A stretch of DNA of 64,000 nt from Methylocystis silviterrae (GCF_013350005.1 NZ_JABVWW010000015.1:1-64000), one strand, 5' to 3'. Positions 9,385 to 19,707 are shown, counted from the first letter of the stretch. The notes: generated from the sequence alone by a model not told the origin. Numbers and translations are program-made.

Positions 9385-9876
9385 TCAGCCGGCGGTCGCT
9401 TCCGCGTTCTGCATCGACTGCAGGAAGCGCTTCCAGTTCTCCGGCGTCACAACCTCGCGATAGCGCGCGGTCTGCGCCGGGTCCAGGAATTCCAGCATGA
9501 ATGCGCCTTCGACCCACACTTCCGAAAGCTGGAACAATCCGCCGCCGCGGTCGCAAGCCCGCGCCGGCCAGCCGGCCCGTGTCGCGATAGCGATGATCTC
9601 CTCCGCCGGCCGAGCCACGCAAATGGCAAGGTGCGCTTCGGAAAGACGCGTTCCTTGATTTTGCGGCGTCCAATAACCTTCGTCAGGTCCGTAGGCCAGC
9701 ACATGTCCGCGCGGCGCGATCTCAAGCTCGACTTCGCCGTCGCCCGACCAAGCCATCCAGGAACTCGGCCCTGCTGGAGGGAAGGGCGTTGCTTCGCCCT
9801 GCATGATCTTCGCAAGCACTTTGGCGACGGCCTCCGGATTGTCCGCCGGTACGGAAGCGTGGGCGATGCAGGTCAT
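9385..9876 (-). CDS. Conserved hypothetical protein, possibly VOC-like
   Basis: A 163-residue cytoplasmic protein. The alternating strand-rich pattern with paired halves (IEIAPRG-like and FMLEFLDPAQ-like segments) suggests a vicinal-oxygen-chelate or related small-ligand fold, but I cannot identify a family with confidence. Its ATG overlaps the stop of the upstream tetR gene by 4 bp, so the two are translationally coupled. It may therefore be part of the same drug or metabolite response as the divergent MFS exporter. Confidence 0.6.
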   Translation of the reverse strand: MTCIAHASVPADNPEAVAKVLAKIMQGEATPFPPAGPSSWMAWSGDGEVELEIAPRGHVLAYGPDEGYWTPQNQGTRLSEAHLAICVARPAEEIIAIATRAGWPARACDRGGGLFQLSEVWVEGAFMLEFLDPAQTARYREVVTPENWKRFLQSMQNAEATAG

Positions 9877-10505
9877 TTCTCTTCTCCATGTATAAAATTG
9901 CGTTCGGGTGAAAAATTGCGTTCGTCCGCAGCCGAGTGGCGACCCAGCAGGACGGCGATCGCTTCTGACGCCGCGCGGCCAGCCTCTGCGCCGTCCAATC
10001 CCCAGAAATCCCTAAGGACCGACCAGGCGTAGGCGCTGTCAATCAGCTGGACGATCGCGGCCCGCCGGCGTTTGGCGGCGTCGTCCATCTCGGGCAACGC
10101 GTCAGCGACGCAGGCGAGCATCGCCGCCTGACGCTGCGGGTTCGAGCTTAAGCGCACTTCGCGTCCGGTTTCGGATGAGATCGACGCTCTGATCAGCCCC
10201 TCTTCTTCATCAAATCGAGGAAACAGCCGCAGCGGCGTGGCGATCAATTCATCAGCTGTCTGCGGAAATCCCGAACTGCCCACACGCGCCTGCATGCGCG
10301 GCCAGACCGACTTCAAGAGATCCTCGCGTGTCAGGAAGTGACGGTAGACGGTTCGTTCGGTCACTTTCGCCCGCTCAGCCACTTTGGCGATGGTGAGCGC
10401 GTTCAGTTTGCACTCGCGCATCTCGTCGATCGCGGCGTCGAGAATACGCGTTCGCGTATGATCCTTATGAGTCTCGCGAAGTGATGTCAGTTCATATGAT
10501 GTCAT
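9873..10505 (-). CDS. TetR-family transcriptional regulator
   Basis: A 210-residue regulator. The N-terminal helix-turn-helix spans about residues 15-60: RILDAAIDEM, then LTIAKVAERAKVTERTVYRHF, the classic TetR recognition helix. The C-terminal ligand-binding domain is family-variable. The ATG at 10505 sits inside a palindrome (10486-10520), so it probably represses its own transcription and that of the divergent MFS gene. Upstream in-frame codons run through the palindrome and lack TetR similarity, so the longer reading is rejected. It forms an operon with the VOC-like gene. Confidence 0.85.
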   Translation of the reverse strand: MTSYELTSLRETHKDHTRTRILDAAIDEMRECKLNALTIAKVAERAKVTERTVYRHFLTREDLLKSVWPRMQARVGSSGFPQTADELIATPLRLFPRFDEEEGLIRASISSETGREVRLSSNPQRQAAMLACVADALPEMDDAAKRRRAAIVQLIDSAYAWSVLRDFWGLDGAEAGRAASEAIAVLLGRHSAADERNFSPERNFIHGEEK

Positions 10506-10520
10506 GTCATATTGACTGAC
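10486..10520. promoter_or_regulatory. Palindromic operator of the tetR/MFS intergenic region
   Basis: The left arm GTCAGTTCATATG (10486-10498) and right arm CATATTGACTGAC (10508-10520) are complementary at 11 of 13 positions across a 9-bp spacer. The site covers the tetR start codon and faces the divergent exporter gene, as expected for TetR autoregulation. Confidence 0.6.
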
Positions 10521-10680
10521 ATTGCTAATCGCGCCTGTCAAGCGGCTCGTCGCGATGTTCAAGATTCGATCGTGCTTTCGTGGCTCGCTGCCACGCAGGG
10601 CGGGGGGCGTTCCTTGATGTCGCCCTTCAAAAACGATAAATGCTGCGCGCTCACGCCCAAGAGGCCGACGGAGCGACTCC

Positions 10681-12243
10681 TTGTACAGCGCCGCGCCAGA
10701 CGCATCCGATTCTCCGCTCAAGGCGACGCGCCGGGAGTGGATCGGGCTCGCCGTCCTCGCTCTGCCCTGTCTGGTCTACGCGATGGACTTCACGGTGCTC
10801 AATCTCGCCATTCCGGCGTTGACGGCGGAGCTGCGGCCGAGCGCGTCGCAACTTTTGTGGATCATCGACATCTATGGCTTCATGGTGTCCGGCTTCCTGA
10901 TGATCATGGGCGGGCTCGGCGATCGCCTCGGCCGGCGCAAGGTGCTGCTGCTGGGCGCCGCGGCGTTCGGCGCCGTATCGATCCTGGCGGCTTTCTCGAA
11001 ATCGGCGCAGATGCTGATTTTTGCGCGCGCCGCGCTTGGCGTCGCGGGAGCGACCCTCGCGCCGTCGACGCTGTCGCTGCTCGCCAACATGTTCCGCGAT
11101 CCGTCGGAACGGACCTTTGCGGTCAGCATGTGGATTTCGAGCTTCTCCGCCGGCGCCATCATCGGGCCGCTTGTTGGCGGTGCGCTCATTCAGTCTTTCG
11201 GCTGGGGCTCGGTCTTTCTCGCGGGCGTCCCGGTGATGGTCCTTCTGCTTGTGCTCGGGCCGATGCTACTGCCGGAATATCGCGATCCCGACGCGGGCCG
11301 GCTGGATCTCGCCAGCGCGCTTCTGTCGCTCACGGCGGTGCTGTCCTTCGTTTACGGATTGAAGCGCGCCGCCGAGGCGGGCTTCGGCGCCGACGCGATC
11401 GGAGCGATGGCGGCAGGCGTCGCGCTCGCGCTCCTGTTCCTGCGCCGACAGGCGCGGCTTGAAGATCCTTTGATCGATCTCGCGCTGTTTCGCTCGCGGT
11501 CGCTGAACACCGCGCTTTGCATCAACATGCTCGGCGTCTTCTTCATGTTCGGGTCGTTCATTCTGCTCGCACAGTATTTTCAGCTCGTTGCTGGTTTGAC
11601 GCCGCTCGATGCAGGGCTGTGGTCGACGCCGTCGGCGATCGTCTTCATGATCGGCTCCTTCGCCACGCCCGCGCTGGCGCGCCGCATCACGCCCGTCAAT
11701 CTTCTCGCCGGCGGACTCATCGTCGCCGCGGCTGGATTCGTCGGCCTCGCGCTTGCCGGCGGATTCTACGGGGTGCTTCTATCGTCTCTGCTTCTCGTCG
11801 GCTTCACGCCGGTGATCGCGCTGACGACGGAAATCATCGTCACATCGGCGCCGCCCGAGCGCGCGGGCGCGGCGTCAGCCTTGTCGGAAACGGCGATTGA
11901 ACTTGGCGGCGCCCTTGGCATCGCCGCGCTCGGCAGTCTCGGCACGCTGATCTATCGAGCGAAAATGGCCGGCGTCGTCGCGGGGCTTCCGGCGGACGTC
12001 GCTCGGGCTGCCGGAGCGACGCTTGGCGGCGCGGCGGATGCGGTCAAATTCTTGCCCCCGGAACAGGCGGAGCGGACGCTCTCCGCCGCGCGCGACGCCT
12101 TCTGCGCCGGTTTTCAGGCGACCGCCTTGTTGGGCGCCTTAGGGCTTGTCGGCGCGGCGTTCGCGACGAAGATTGCGCTCAAACAAGCGCGTCCTCCGTC
12201 GGCGGAGGGCTCAGGTGAAAAGCCGAGTTCGGCCCCGGCGTAG
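10681..12243 (+). CDS. MFS drug exporter, DHA2 family (14 TMS)
   Basis: A 520-residue inner-membrane transporter resembling the SmvA/QacA-type DHA2 drug:H+ antiporters. Motif D1-like sequence YAMDFTVLNLAIPAL lies in TM1. Motif A, GGLGDRLGRRKVLLLG, lies between TM2 and TM3. Motif C-like GAIIGPLVGGALIQ lies in TM5. Fourteen hydrophobic stretches are present. The start is a TTG at 10681 with GGAG about 8 bases upstream; no in-frame ATG precedes the TM1 region. It is divergent from tetR and shares its palindromic control region, so substrate-induced expression is likely. Confidence 0.88.
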   Translation: MYSAAPDASDSPLKATRREWIGLAVLALPCLVYAMDFTVLNLAIPALTAELRPSASQLLWIIDIYGFMVSGFLMIMGGLGDRLGRRKVLLLGAAAFGAVSILAAFSKSAQMLIFARAALGVAGATLAPSTLSLLANMFRDPSERTFAVSMWISSFSAGAIIGPLVGGALIQSFGWGSVFLAGVPVMVLLLVLGPMLLPEYRDPDAGRLDLASALLSLTAVLSFVYGLKRAAEAGFGADAIGAMAAGVALALLFLRRQARLEDPLIDLALFRSRSLNTALCINMLGVFFMFGSFILLAQYFQLVAGLTPLDAGLWSTPSAIVFMIGSFATPALARRITPVNLLAGGLIVAAAGFVGLALAGGFYGVLLSSLLLVGFTPVIALTTEIIVTSAPPERAGAASALSETAIELGGALGIAALGSLGTLIYRAKMAGVVAGLPADVARAAGATLGGAADAVKFLPPEQAERTLSAARDAFCAGFQATALLGALGLVGAAFATKIALKQARPPSAEGSGEKPSSAPA

Positions 12244-12329
12244 CATGTCGCCCGTCATGCGCTTGTCACGGCGCGCGTCGAGCTTTAGCCTCCAGCGCAT
12301 ACTGTAGTTTTTTGCGCACGGGGGATTTC

Positions 12330-13442
12330 ATGAGACTCGCCTCATACAACGTCGAGAATCTTTTCGATCGCGCACGCGCAATGAATCTCAAGAGCTTTTC
12401 GCAAGGCAAACCTATTCTCGAACGTTTCGCGGAACTGAGTACGTTGCTGGCGCAGCCTTCGTACAGCGCCGCCGACAAGACGCGCATGGCGAAACTTGTC
12501 ATTGAACTTGATTTGGAAAAATCCGACGTCGGCGATTTTGTCATTCTGCGGCGTAATAGGGGCGGACTGATCAAACGCCCCAAGTCGGGCGGCATTCAGA
12601 TTGTCGCGAGCGGGCGCGCCGATTGGGTCGGCTCGCTGGAATTGCGCGACGAGCCCGTTGACGAACAGGCGATGAGGAATACGGCGCGAGTGATGCGAGA
12701 TGTCGAGGCGGACGTTCTCGGCGTCGTCGAAGTCGAGAGCCGGCCGGTGCTGCGGGATTTCAACGCGGACGTCGTCGCTGCGCTCGGCGGCGAGACATTC
12801 CGCCATGCGATGGTGATCGACGGCAACGATACGCGCGGCATCGACGTCGGCCTGTTGGCCAGGCAGGGGTTTCCCATCGGCGCGCTGCGCAGCCACGTCG
12901 ACGAAATGCTGGACGAGCGGAATCCGATCTTTTCCCGGGACTGCGCCGAGTTCGAGGTGACGGCGCCGTCCGGCGCGCGCCTCCTGGTGATGCTCAATCA
13001 CTTCAAGAGCAAGGGTTTCGGCTCGCAGCAATCATCGAACGCCAAACGTCGCGCGCAGGCGAAACGCGTCGCTGAAATCTACGACGAACGCGTTGCCATG
13101 GGGATCAGGAACATCGTCGTGATGGGCGACTTCAACGACACGCCGGACAGCGAACCTTTGAGTCCTCTCATCGAAGGGGCGGATCTGAAGGACATCTTTT
13201 TGCATCCGAAATTTGACGACGGCGGTTTCCCAGGCACTTACGGCAGTTGCGCCGCGGACAACAAGATCGACTTCATTCTGCTGTCGCCGGCGCTGTTCGA
13301 CAGAGTCACGAGCGGCGGCGTGTTTCGCAAAGGCATGTGGCCTGGCGCGCGGGCCAAACGCTGGGAGGCCTATCCGGAAGTCACCCGCAAGGAGGATGCA
13401 GCGTCGGATCATGCGGCGATATGGGTGGACATAGACCTTTAG
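12330..13442 (+). CDS. Endonuclease/exonuclease/phosphatase (EEP) family protein
   Basis: A 370-residue metal-dependent phosphoesterase. EEP hallmarks are the opening LASYNVENLFDRA, the catalytic Glu region VLGVVEVESRPVL, the DNase I-like VMGDFNDTPDSEP and the C-terminal SDHAAIWVDI. No signal peptide is seen, so it is probably cytoplasmic. The substrate (DNA, RNA, phospholipid or other phosphoester) cannot be read from the sequence. An insertion between residues 40 and 90 is longer than in minimal EEP domains. The ATG at 12330, preceded by GGGGGA, is preferred to a TTG at 12312. Confidence 0.85.
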   Translation: MRLASYNVENLFDRARAMNLKSFSQGKPILERFAELSTLLAQPSYSAADKTRMAKLVIELDLEKSDVGDFVILRRNRGGLIKRPKSGGIQIVASGRADWVGSLELRDEPVDEQAMRNTARVMRDVEADVLGVVEVESRPVLRDFNADVVAALGGETFRHAMVIDGNDTRGIDVGLLARQGFPIGALRSHVDEMLDERNPIFSRDCAEFEVTAPSGARLLVMLNHFKSKGFGSQQSSNAKRRAQAKRVAEIYDERVAMGIRNIVVMGDFNDTPDSEPLSPLIEGADLKDIFLHPKFDDGGFPGTYGSCAADNKIDFILLSPALFDRVTSGGVFRKGMWPGARAKRWEAYPEVTRKEDAASDHAAIWVDIDL

Positions 13443-13459
13443 AGCGGTTCCACCCTGCC

Positions 13460-14269
13460 TTAGCGGGAGAGTCGCTCGATCAGCGCCAGGGCGGCGGCCG
13501 GATTGCGTTCCTTAGCGCCGCTGATGACATAGAGAAACACGTCTCGCGGCGTCGCCGCCTTCCGTTGTGTTTCCGCAATATAGTTGAACTCGCTCGGCGC
13601 AGCGCCGCTCGCCCAACGCCGCGCGCGCTGCGCCCATTCGTCGAGAGCGGCGGCGTCATAACCCTTCGGCTCAGCCTCCAGCGTTCCCATGATGCGCGCA
13701 TAGACGAAGGGCGCCGTCAGATCGGCGATAAGCGGATATTTTGCATCGCCAGCGATGACGATGGCGACGCCATGTCGGCGCGCCAGCGCGATGAACTCGG
13801 CCGTCTTGAAGCTCTCATGGCGCGGCTCAATGGCGTGCATCAGCGACCGTCCGCCAATGTTCCTCGGCAGCAGCGAAAGAAAGGCTTCGAAGAACGCCGC
13901 GTCGAATTTCTTCGTGGGGAGAAACTGCCACAAGATGGGTCCGAGCTTGTCTCCAAGCTCCATAACCCCGCTCTTAAAGAAGCGCTCGATCGATTCGCTC
14001 GCCTCCTTTGGCGCCTTTCGCATCACCGCAAAGCGCGGCGCCTTGACGCTGAAGATGAAACCTTCGGGCGTTTCATCACGCCATTTGGCGAAGCTCGCGG
14101 CGCTCTGCGTGCGATAATATGTGGCGTTGATTTCAATGGAGGTGAGCCTACGGCTGGCATATTCGAGTTCCCGCTTATGCGGCAGGTCGGCGGGATAAAA
14201 GGATTCGCGCCAAGGGGCGTAATTCCAGCCGCCGACGCCGACATAGACGCGTCCCGTCTTTTGACTCAT
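13460..14269 (-). CDS. DUF72 domain protein
   Basis: A 269-residue TIM-barrel-like DUF72 protein (YecE family). Diagnostic blocks are VYVGVGGWNYAPWRESFYP at the N-terminus, LTSIEINATYY, FIFSVKAPRF, LGPILWQFLP and the C-terminal YIAETQRKAATPRDVFLYVI. Its biochemical role is unknown. It is convergent with the EEP gene, with only 17 bp between stops. The ATG at 14269 is chosen because the family begins just there; the upstream extension has no similarity. Confidence 0.85.
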   Translation of the reverse strand: MSQKTGRVYVGVGGWNYAPWRESFYPADLPHKRELEYASRRLTSIEINATYYRTQSAASFAKWRDETPEGFIFSVKAPRFAVMRKAPKEASESIERFFKSGVMELGDKLGPILWQFLPTKKFDAAFFEAFLSLLPRNIGGRSLMHAIEPRHESFKTAEFIALARRHGVAIVIAGDAKYPLIADLTAPFVYARIMGTLEAEPKGYDAAALDEWAQRARRWASGAAPSEFNYIAETQRKAATPRDVFLYVISGAKERNPAAALALIERLSR

Positions 14270-14434
14270 TTGCGCTGCAGCCTCGCGTGTCGACTGGCGA
14301 GGGCTTGAGACTTGTCCCCGCTGCGCCATTTTTAGCGGCGTCATCGACAACATATTTGTCTTCGTCGCCGGCTGTCGATCGTGAGAAGCTGCGGCTTCTC
14401 GTGTTTGCCGGGATTCGTTTGGGGAGGAGGCGCC

Positions 14435-15766
14435 ATGGCGGCGAATTTTTTCGGGAGATTTCTATTCGCGCTGACCGCAATCGCGCTCGCGGCCTGCGAT
14501 CGCGGCCCCGAAATGCCGGAGAGCGCTGGCTACGGACCCAATCCGACGCTGCCGGAGCCGCATCCGACCGGCGCCTTTCCTTACGTGAATATCGCGCGCG
14601 CCGTGGGCTGGCCAAGCGCTGAAAAACCCACGCCCGCCGAGGGGCTGGGCGTTGAAGCTTTTGCGACGGGGCTCGATCATCCGCGCTGGCTGTATGAATT
14701 GCCAAACGGCGACATCCTTGTCGCGGAAACCGATGCGCCGCCAAAATCCGAAAACGAAGGCGGCGGCGTTCGCGGCTTCTTCATGGGCCTTTATATGCGC
14801 CAGGCCGGGTCCGATAAGCCGAGCGCCAACCGCATCACGCTGCTACGCGACGCAGACGGCGATGGCGTGGCCGAGACGAAGGAGGTCTTTCTGGAGAATC
14901 TAAATTCGCCTTTCGGCATGGCGCTGGTGGGCGATCAGCTTTATGTCGCCAACGCCGATTCGCTTGTGCGCTTTCCATATAAGGAAGGCGATACGCGCAT
15001 CGAAGCGGCGCCCGAAAAGGTCGCGGATCTGCCCGCGGGACGCAATCATCACTGGACCAAGAGCCTTGTCGCCGATCCTGTGGGTTCGCGTCTCTACGTC
15101 GGCGTCGGGTCCAACTCCAATGTCGCCGAGAATGGCATGGAGGAAGAGCATAACCGCGCCGACATTCTGGAGATTGATCCGGCGACCGGCGACACGCGGG
15201 TTTTCGCCTCGGGACTGCGCAACCCCGTCGGGATGGATTGGAATCCCGCGACAGGCGACCTCTGGGTCGCGGTGAACGAACGCGACGAGATTGGCGACAA
15301 TCTCGTGCCCGACTACATGACGAAGGTCCAGGAGGGAGCCTTTTACGGCTGGCCCTACAGCTACTACGGACAGCATGTCGACGAGCGCGTGCAGCCGCAA
15401 GATCCGGAACTCGTCAAACAGGCGATCCGGCCGGATTACGCGCTCGGCTCGCATACCGCTTCGCTCGGATTCACCTTCGTCGGCGACGCGAACCTCGGGC
15501 CGTTCCAGAACGGCGCCATCATCGGCCAGCACGGATCGTGGAATCGCAGTCCCCGCGTGGGTTACCGCGTCATTTTCGTAAAGTTTGAGAATGGCGCGCC
15601 GGTCGGCGCCCCCAAAGAGGTGCTGACCGGCTTTCTGAACGAGCGCGGCGAAGCGCGGGGCAGACCGGTCGGCGTCATCGTCGATAAGCGCGGCGGACTG
15701 CTGGTGGCCGACGACGTCGGCGGCGTCGTGTGGCGGGCGAGCGCCGCCAAGAAGCAAGCGGAATAG
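14435..15766 (+). CDS. Sorbosone dehydrogenase-like beta-propeller lipoprotein
   Basis: A 443-residue lipoprotein. The signal sequence ends in a lipobox, ALAACDRG, around residue 24. The rest is a six-bladed beta-propeller of the L-sorbosone/GDH-B (PQQ-dependent soluble aldose dehydrogenase) family: [68 protein letters not shown] and the late [24 protein letters not shown]. Members oxidise sugars or aldehydes in the periplasm using PQQ, though many homologues have no assigned substrate. It is preceded by a strong GGGGAGGAGG ribosome-binding site. Methanotrophs make PQQ for methanol dehydrogenase, which is consistent. Confidence 0.85.
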   Translation: MAANFFGRFLFALTAIALAACDRGPEMPESAGYGPNPTLPEPHPTGAFPYVNIARAVGWPSAEKPTPAEGLGVEAFATGLDHPRWLYELPNGDILVAETDAPPKSENEGGGVRGFFMGLYMRQAGSDKPSANRITLLRDADGDGVAETKEVFLENLNSPFGMALVGDQLYVANADSLVRFPYKEGDTRIEAAPEKVADLPAGRNHHWTKSLVADPVGSRLYVGVGSNSNVAENGMEEEHNRADILEIDPATGDTRVFASGLRNPVGMDWNPATGDLWVAVNERDEIGDNLVPDYMTKVQEGAFYGWPYSYYGQHVDERVQPQDPELVKQAIRPDYALGSHTASLGFTFVGDANLGPFQNGAIIGQHGSWNRSPRVGYRVIFVKFENGAPVGAPKEVLTGFLNERGEARGRPVGVIVDKRGGLLVADDVGGVVWRASAAKKQAE

Positions 15767-15852
15767 CCGGCTTCGCTCGCATTTGGCCGCCGCCTGTGCT
15801 AACGGCTGCGGTCAGTCCGGTTTTCTCGGGCGGAGTCAAGGGTCTGGCGCAC

Positions 15853-16638
15853 ATGTCCGATATTTTCCATGAGGTCGATGAAGACGTCCGGCGCGACAAG
15901 GCGGCGGAGCTTTGGCGGCGCTATCACACGCCGATCCTGATCTTCGCCGTGCTGATCGTCGCTGCGACCGGCGCTTGGAGCTATTATCAGACCAACCGTC
16001 AGAAATTGGCGGAAGCCGCGAATGCTCGCTTTGAAGCTGCGGTCGCGCTGGCCAACGAAGGCAAGGCTCAAGAGGCTGCGGCCGCTTTCGAGGCGCTCGC
16101 CAAGGACGGTCCCAAAGGCTATGCGACGCTCGCGCGCATCCGGGCTGCGGAACTGCGCGAGGACAGGGCGCGCGCGCTCCAAGAATTGGAGGCGATCGCC
16201 GACGACAAGAATGTCGACAAACTGAATCAGGAAGTCGCTCTGCTGCGCGCCGCGCTGATCATCCTCGAGAGCGGAGACCGCCAGAAAATGGAACGCGCGC
16301 TCGGACCCATGATGACGTCGAAGGGCGCTTTCCGCTTCTCGGCGCAAGAATGGAATGGTCTCGACGCGCTGGCCAATGACGATTTCGAAGAGGCCGAAAG
16401 GGACTTCAACATTCTGCTCAGCGATCGCGACGCTCCGCAATCCATGCGACAGCGGGCCGCGGCCTATCAGGGGTTGCTGCACGCGAAACGCGGACCCAAG
16501 CCGGCGGCGGCGCCGACGGCGGGGGCCGGGGGAGCCGCGAGCGGCGGCAATGTCACCGTGACGCCGGTGATCGAGCCGGAACAGGAAGGCGCCGCATCGT
16601 CCGGCGAGGCGCCGTTCGAGGTGAAGCCCTCGAAATAG
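15853..16638 (+). CDS. YfgM-like membrane-anchored TPR protein
   Basis: A 261-residue bitopic protein. The cytoplasmic N-terminus ([24 protein letters not shown]) is followed by one TM helix ([18 protein letters not shown]) and a periplasmic Ala-rich TPR domain ([19 protein letters not shown], then repeats). A low-complexity Pro/Ala/Gly tail ends the protein. This is the YfgM family, a periplasmic chaperone network partner of the Sec translocon in E. coli. It lies 38 bp before der, the conserved context, although the bamB gene that often sits between them is absent here. The start is the ATG at 15853. Confidence 0.8.
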   Translation: MSDIFHEVDEDVRRDKAAELWRRYHTPILIFAVLIVAATGAWSYYQTNRQKLAEAANARFEAAVALANEGKAQEAAAAFEALAKDGPKGYATLARIRAAELREDRARALQELEAIADDKNVDKLNQEVALLRAALIILESGDRQKMERALGPMMTSKGAFRFSAQEWNGLDALANDDFEEAERDFNILLSDRDAPQSMRQRAAAYQGLLHAKRGPKPAAAPTAGAGGAASGGNVTVTPVIEPEQEGAASSGEAPFEVKPSK

Positions 16639-16676
16639 TTGGCGTAGGGGCGCGGCAGCGCAGCGAGAAACGAGTC

Positions 16677-18077
16677 ATGTCCTTTTCGCTCGCGATCATC
16701 GGCCGGCCGAACGTCGGCAAATCGACGCTGTTCAACCGGCTGACCGGCAAGAAGCTGGCGCTTGTCGACGATCGTCCCGGCGTCACCCGCGATCGCCGGG
16801 AGGGCGACGCCAAGCTCGCCGATCTGCGCTTTACCATCGTTGACACGGCCGGGTTGGAGGAAGGCTCCGGCCCGACGTTGGAAGGGCGGATGCGCGCCCA
16901 GACCGAGAGCGCGATCCTCGCCGCCGACGCAATTCTCTTTCTCATTGACGCGCGCGCCGGCGTCACGCCCGACGACAAATATTTCGCCGATCTCGTCCGT
17001 CGCGCCGGCAAGCCGGTTATCCTGATCGCCAATAAGGCGGAAGGAAAGGCCGGCGGTCCAGGCGTCTACGAGGCCTTTTCGCTGGGTCTTGGCGATCCCG
17101 TGCCGTTTTCCGCCGAGCATGGCGAAGGCATGGGCGCGCTCTATGACGCGCTGCGCGAGGCTCTGCCCGAGGAGACCGCCGAGCCTTTCGAAGACGACGT
17201 CGCCATTGAAGAAAATCTGCGCAACGACGAAGAGGACGGCAGCGACCTCGATGTCACGAAGCCGCTGCGGATCGCGGTCGTTGGTCGGCCCAACGCCGGA
17301 AAATCGACGCTCATCAACCGAATTCTCGGCGAGGATCGCCTGCTGACGGGACCCGAAGCGGGAATCACGCGCGATTCGATCTCCGTCGATTTCGTGTGGC
17401 GCGACCGGAAGATGAAGCTCTTCGACACGGCCGGTCTGCGCAAGCGCGCCCGCGTCGTCGACAAGCTGGAAAAGCTGTCGGCCGCCGACGCGCTGCGCGC
17501 CGTGCGGTTCTCGGAAGTCGTCGTGCTGCTCGTCGATTCGACGATCCCCTTCGAGAAGCAGGATCTCTCCATCGCCGACCTCGCGGCCCGCGAGGGGCGC
17601 GCCGTCGTCATCGCGCTCGGCAAATGGGACCTCGTCGAGGACCGCGGCGCGACGCTGATCAAGTTGCGCGAAGACGCAGAACGCCTGCTGGCGCAGCTGC
17701 GCGGCTGTCCGGTGGTTCCGGTGTCAGGCGCGACGGGGCAGGGGCTGGACAAGCTCATGCAAGCGATCCTCGCGGTTCATGAAATTTGGAACAAGCGCAT
17801 CGGCACGGGGCGCCTCAATCGATGGCTGCTGACGCAAATCGAGGAGACGCCGCCGCCGGCGGTTTCCGGGCGGCGCATCAAGATACGCTACATGACGCAA
17901 GCCAAATCGCGGCCGCCGCATTTCGTGCTTTTCGGCAATCAGCTCGACGAGCTGCCGACGAGTTACGAGCGCTTCCTGATCAACGGTCTGCGCAAGACCT
18001 TCGACCTGCCCGGCGTGCCAATCAGGATTTCAAAAAAGGCGGGGGAGAACCCCTTCGAAGGACGTCACAAGGGCTGA
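16677..18077 (+). CDS. der: Ribosome biogenesis GTPase Der (EngA)
   Basis: A 466-residue essential double GTPase for 50S subunit maturation. G-domain 1 begins [19 protein letters not shown] with DTAGLEEG and NKAEG. G-domain 2 begins [19 protein letters not shown] with [11 protein letters not shown] and KWDLVED. The C-terminal KH-like domain includes [23 protein letters not shown]. The acidic linker between the G domains ([15 protein letters not shown]) is typical of alphaproteobacteria. It follows the YfgM-like gene in the same direction. Confidence 0.97.
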   Translation: MSFSLAIIGRPNVGKSTLFNRLTGKKLALVDDRPGVTRDRREGDAKLADLRFTIVDTAGLEEGSGPTLEGRMRAQTESAILAADAILFLIDARAGVTPDDKYFADLVRRAGKPVILIANKAEGKAGGPGVYEAFSLGLGDPVPFSAEHGEGMGALYDALREALPEETAEPFEDDVAIEENLRNDEEDGSDLDVTKPLRIAVVGRPNAGKSTLINRILGEDRLLTGPEAGITRDSISVDFVWRDRKMKLFDTAGLRKRARVVDKLEKLSAADALRAVRFSEVVVLLVDSTIPFEKQDLSIADLAAREGRAVVIALGKWDLVEDRGATLIKLREDAERLLAQLRGCPVVPVSGATGQGLDKLMQAILAVHEIWNKRIGTGRLNRWLLTQIEETPPPAVSGRRIKIRYMTQAKSRPPHFVLFGNQLDELPTSYERFLINGLRKTFDLPGVPIRISKKAGENPFEGRHKG

Positions 18078-18119
18078 GCGACTCTTGTGTCATGACGCCG
18101 CTCACGAGATTGTGGCGCC

Positions 18120-19130
18120 ATGCTCAAGCCTTCTCCTGAAAAACTTCTCGCTCTCGGCATGTCGTTCTGGAACGCCAAGGCGCTGCTCTCGGCAGTGGAG
18201 CTCGGCGTCTTCGACGCTCTCGCCGACGGCCCCGCCGACCTTGCGACGCTGACGACGAAGCTCGGGTTGCACCAACGCTCCGCGCGCGATTTTTTCGACG
18301 CGCTCGTGGCGATGAAAGTGTTGGAGCGCGACGCCAACGGGCGTTACGCCAATACGCCCGAGACGGATTTTTTTCTTGTGCGCGGTCGGCCGAGCTATGT
18401 CGGCGGGCTGCTGGAGATGGCCAATGCGCGTCTCTATGAGAGCTGGGGGCGCCTGTCGGAGGCGCTGAAAACGGGTCGCCGACAGAGCGAAGATCAGGAC
18501 GCCAGCGATCTTTTCGCGGCCCTCTACGCCGATCCGCAACGTCTGCGTGGCTTCCTCTCCGCGATGAGCGGCGTGAGCGCCGGCGCCGCCCAGGCGATCG
18601 CCGACAAATTCTCCTGGCGGGACTATCGGACCTTCGTCGACGTCGGCGCCGCGCAGGGCATGGTCCCCGTCACAATCGCGCGGGCGCATCTACATCTTTC
18701 GGGCGGCGGCTTCGACCTTCCCCAAGTCGGACCGATATTCGAGGAATTTTTCGCCGCCAATGGGCTCGCGGAGCGACTACGGTTCTACCCCGGCGACTTT
18801 TTCAAGGACGATCTGCCCAAGGCCGACGTCATCATCATGGGGCACATCCTTCATGACTGGGATCTTGAGCAAAAGCGGCTGCTGTTGAAGAAGGCCTATG
18901 ACGCCCTCCCAGAAGGCGGCGCGCTCATCGTCTATGAAGCCATGATCGATAATGATCGTCGCGAGAACGCTTTCGGCCTGCTGATGAGCCTCAATATGCT
19001 GATCGAGACCGATGGCGGCTTCGACTTTACGGGGGCCGACTGCGAGGGCTGGATGAAGGAAGCCGGGTTCTCCAGCTCCCGAGTCGAGCATCTGACGGGG
19101 CCGGATTCCATGGTGGTCGGCGTCAAATAG
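18120..19130 (+). CDS. SAM-dependent O-methyltransferase (plant-type OMT fold)
   Basis: A 336-residue cytoplasmic methyltransferase. The N-terminal winged-helix dimerisation domain (about 1-100) includes [20 protein letters not shown]. The Rossmann SAM domain has motif [18 protein letters not shown], the FDLPQV strand, and the [20 protein letters not shown] block, where the His of HDWD is the usual catalytic base. The C-terminal [19 protein letters not shown] block completes the family. Bacterial homologues methylate hydroxyls of small aromatic or polyketide-like molecules; the substrate here is unknown. It stands alone after der. Confidence 0.85.
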   Translation: MLKPSPEKLLALGMSFWNAKALLSAVELGVFDALADGPADLATLTTKLGLHQRSARDFFDALVAMKVLERDANGRYANTPETDFFLVRGRPSYVGGLLEMANARLYESWGRLSEALKTGRRQSEDQDASDLFAALYADPQRLRGFLSAMSGVSAGAAQAIADKFSWRDYRTFVDVGAAQGMVPVTIARAHLHLSGGGFDLPQVGPIFEEFFAANGLAERLRFYPGDFFKDDLPKADVIIMGHILHDWDLEQKRLLLKKAYDALPEGGALIVYEAMIDNDRRENAFGLLMSLNMLIETDGGFDFTGADCEGWMKEAGFSSSRVEHLTGPDSMVVGVK

Positions 19131-19214
19131 AGCCGCCGCGCGCGCGAACGCGTCCACGGCGCCTGCGACGAATCCCCGCGCCGCCGCGCTGGATTTTGGT
19201 TGGACAGAAGCTAG

Positions 19215-19231
19215 TTTTGAATTATTCTAAT
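19215..19231. promoter_or_regulatory. Candidate Irr box (ICE) upstream of rubrerythrin
   Basis: The 17-bp site TTTTGAATTATTCTAAT matches 12 of 14 specified positions of the alphaproteobacterial Irr/ICE consensus TTTAGAANNNTTCTAAA, as I recall it. It lies 54 bp before the rubrerythrin ATG. Irr is the haem-linked iron regulator of Rhizobiales, so iron-dependent control of the rubrerythrin operon is plausible. Confidence 0.5.
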
Positions 19232-19284
19232 TCCTGTGTCGCGGCCTGACGGCCGCGCCGACTCGAATACTCGGAGGCAAGAAA

Positions 19285-19704
19285 ATGGCTATGCTCAAGG
19301 GCAGCAAGACCGAAGAAAATTTGAAAGCCGCCTTCGCCGGCGAATCGCAGGCGAATCGCCGTTATCTCTATTTCGCTCAAAAGGCCGACGTTGAGGGCTA
19401 CAATGACGTGGCCACCGTGTTCCGCTCCACCGCCGAAGGCGAGACCGGCCACGCCCATGGCCATCTGGAGTTCCTGGAGACCGTCGGCGATCCTGCGACC
19501 GGCCTGCCGATCGGCAAGACCGCCGATAACCTCAAGGCCGCGGTCGCCGGGGAGACGCACGAATACACGGACATGTATCCCGGCATGGCGCGCTCGGCCC
19601 GCGACGAGGGCTTCGAGGAGATCGCCGACTGGTTCGAGACGCTCGCCAAGGCTGAGCGTTCGCATGCCGGCCGCTTCCAGCGCGCCTTGGACGAGCTGAA
19701 GTAA
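19285..19704 (+). CDS. Rubrerythrin family protein (diiron only)
   Basis: A 139-residue four-helix-bundle diiron protein. Helix ligands are visible in [19 protein letters not shown] (Glu), [15 protein letters not shown] (E-x2-H type), [16 protein letters not shown] and [16 protein letters not shown]. It lacks the C-terminal rubredoxin domain of full rubrerythrins, so it must receive electrons from a partner, plausibly the downstream Fe-S protein. The expected role is peroxide reduction or iron/oxygen stress defence in the cytoplasm. It is the first gene of a rubrerythrin / Fe-S / DUF3501 cluster with an Irr-box-like site upstream. Confidence 0.93.
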   Translation: MAMLKGSKTEENLKAAFAGESQANRRYLYFAQKADVEGYNDVATVFRSTAEGETGHAHGHLEFLETVGDPATGLPIGKTADNLKAAVAGETHEYTDMYPGMARSARDEGFEEIADWFETLAKAERSHAGRFQRALDELK

Positions 19705-19707
19705 GGG

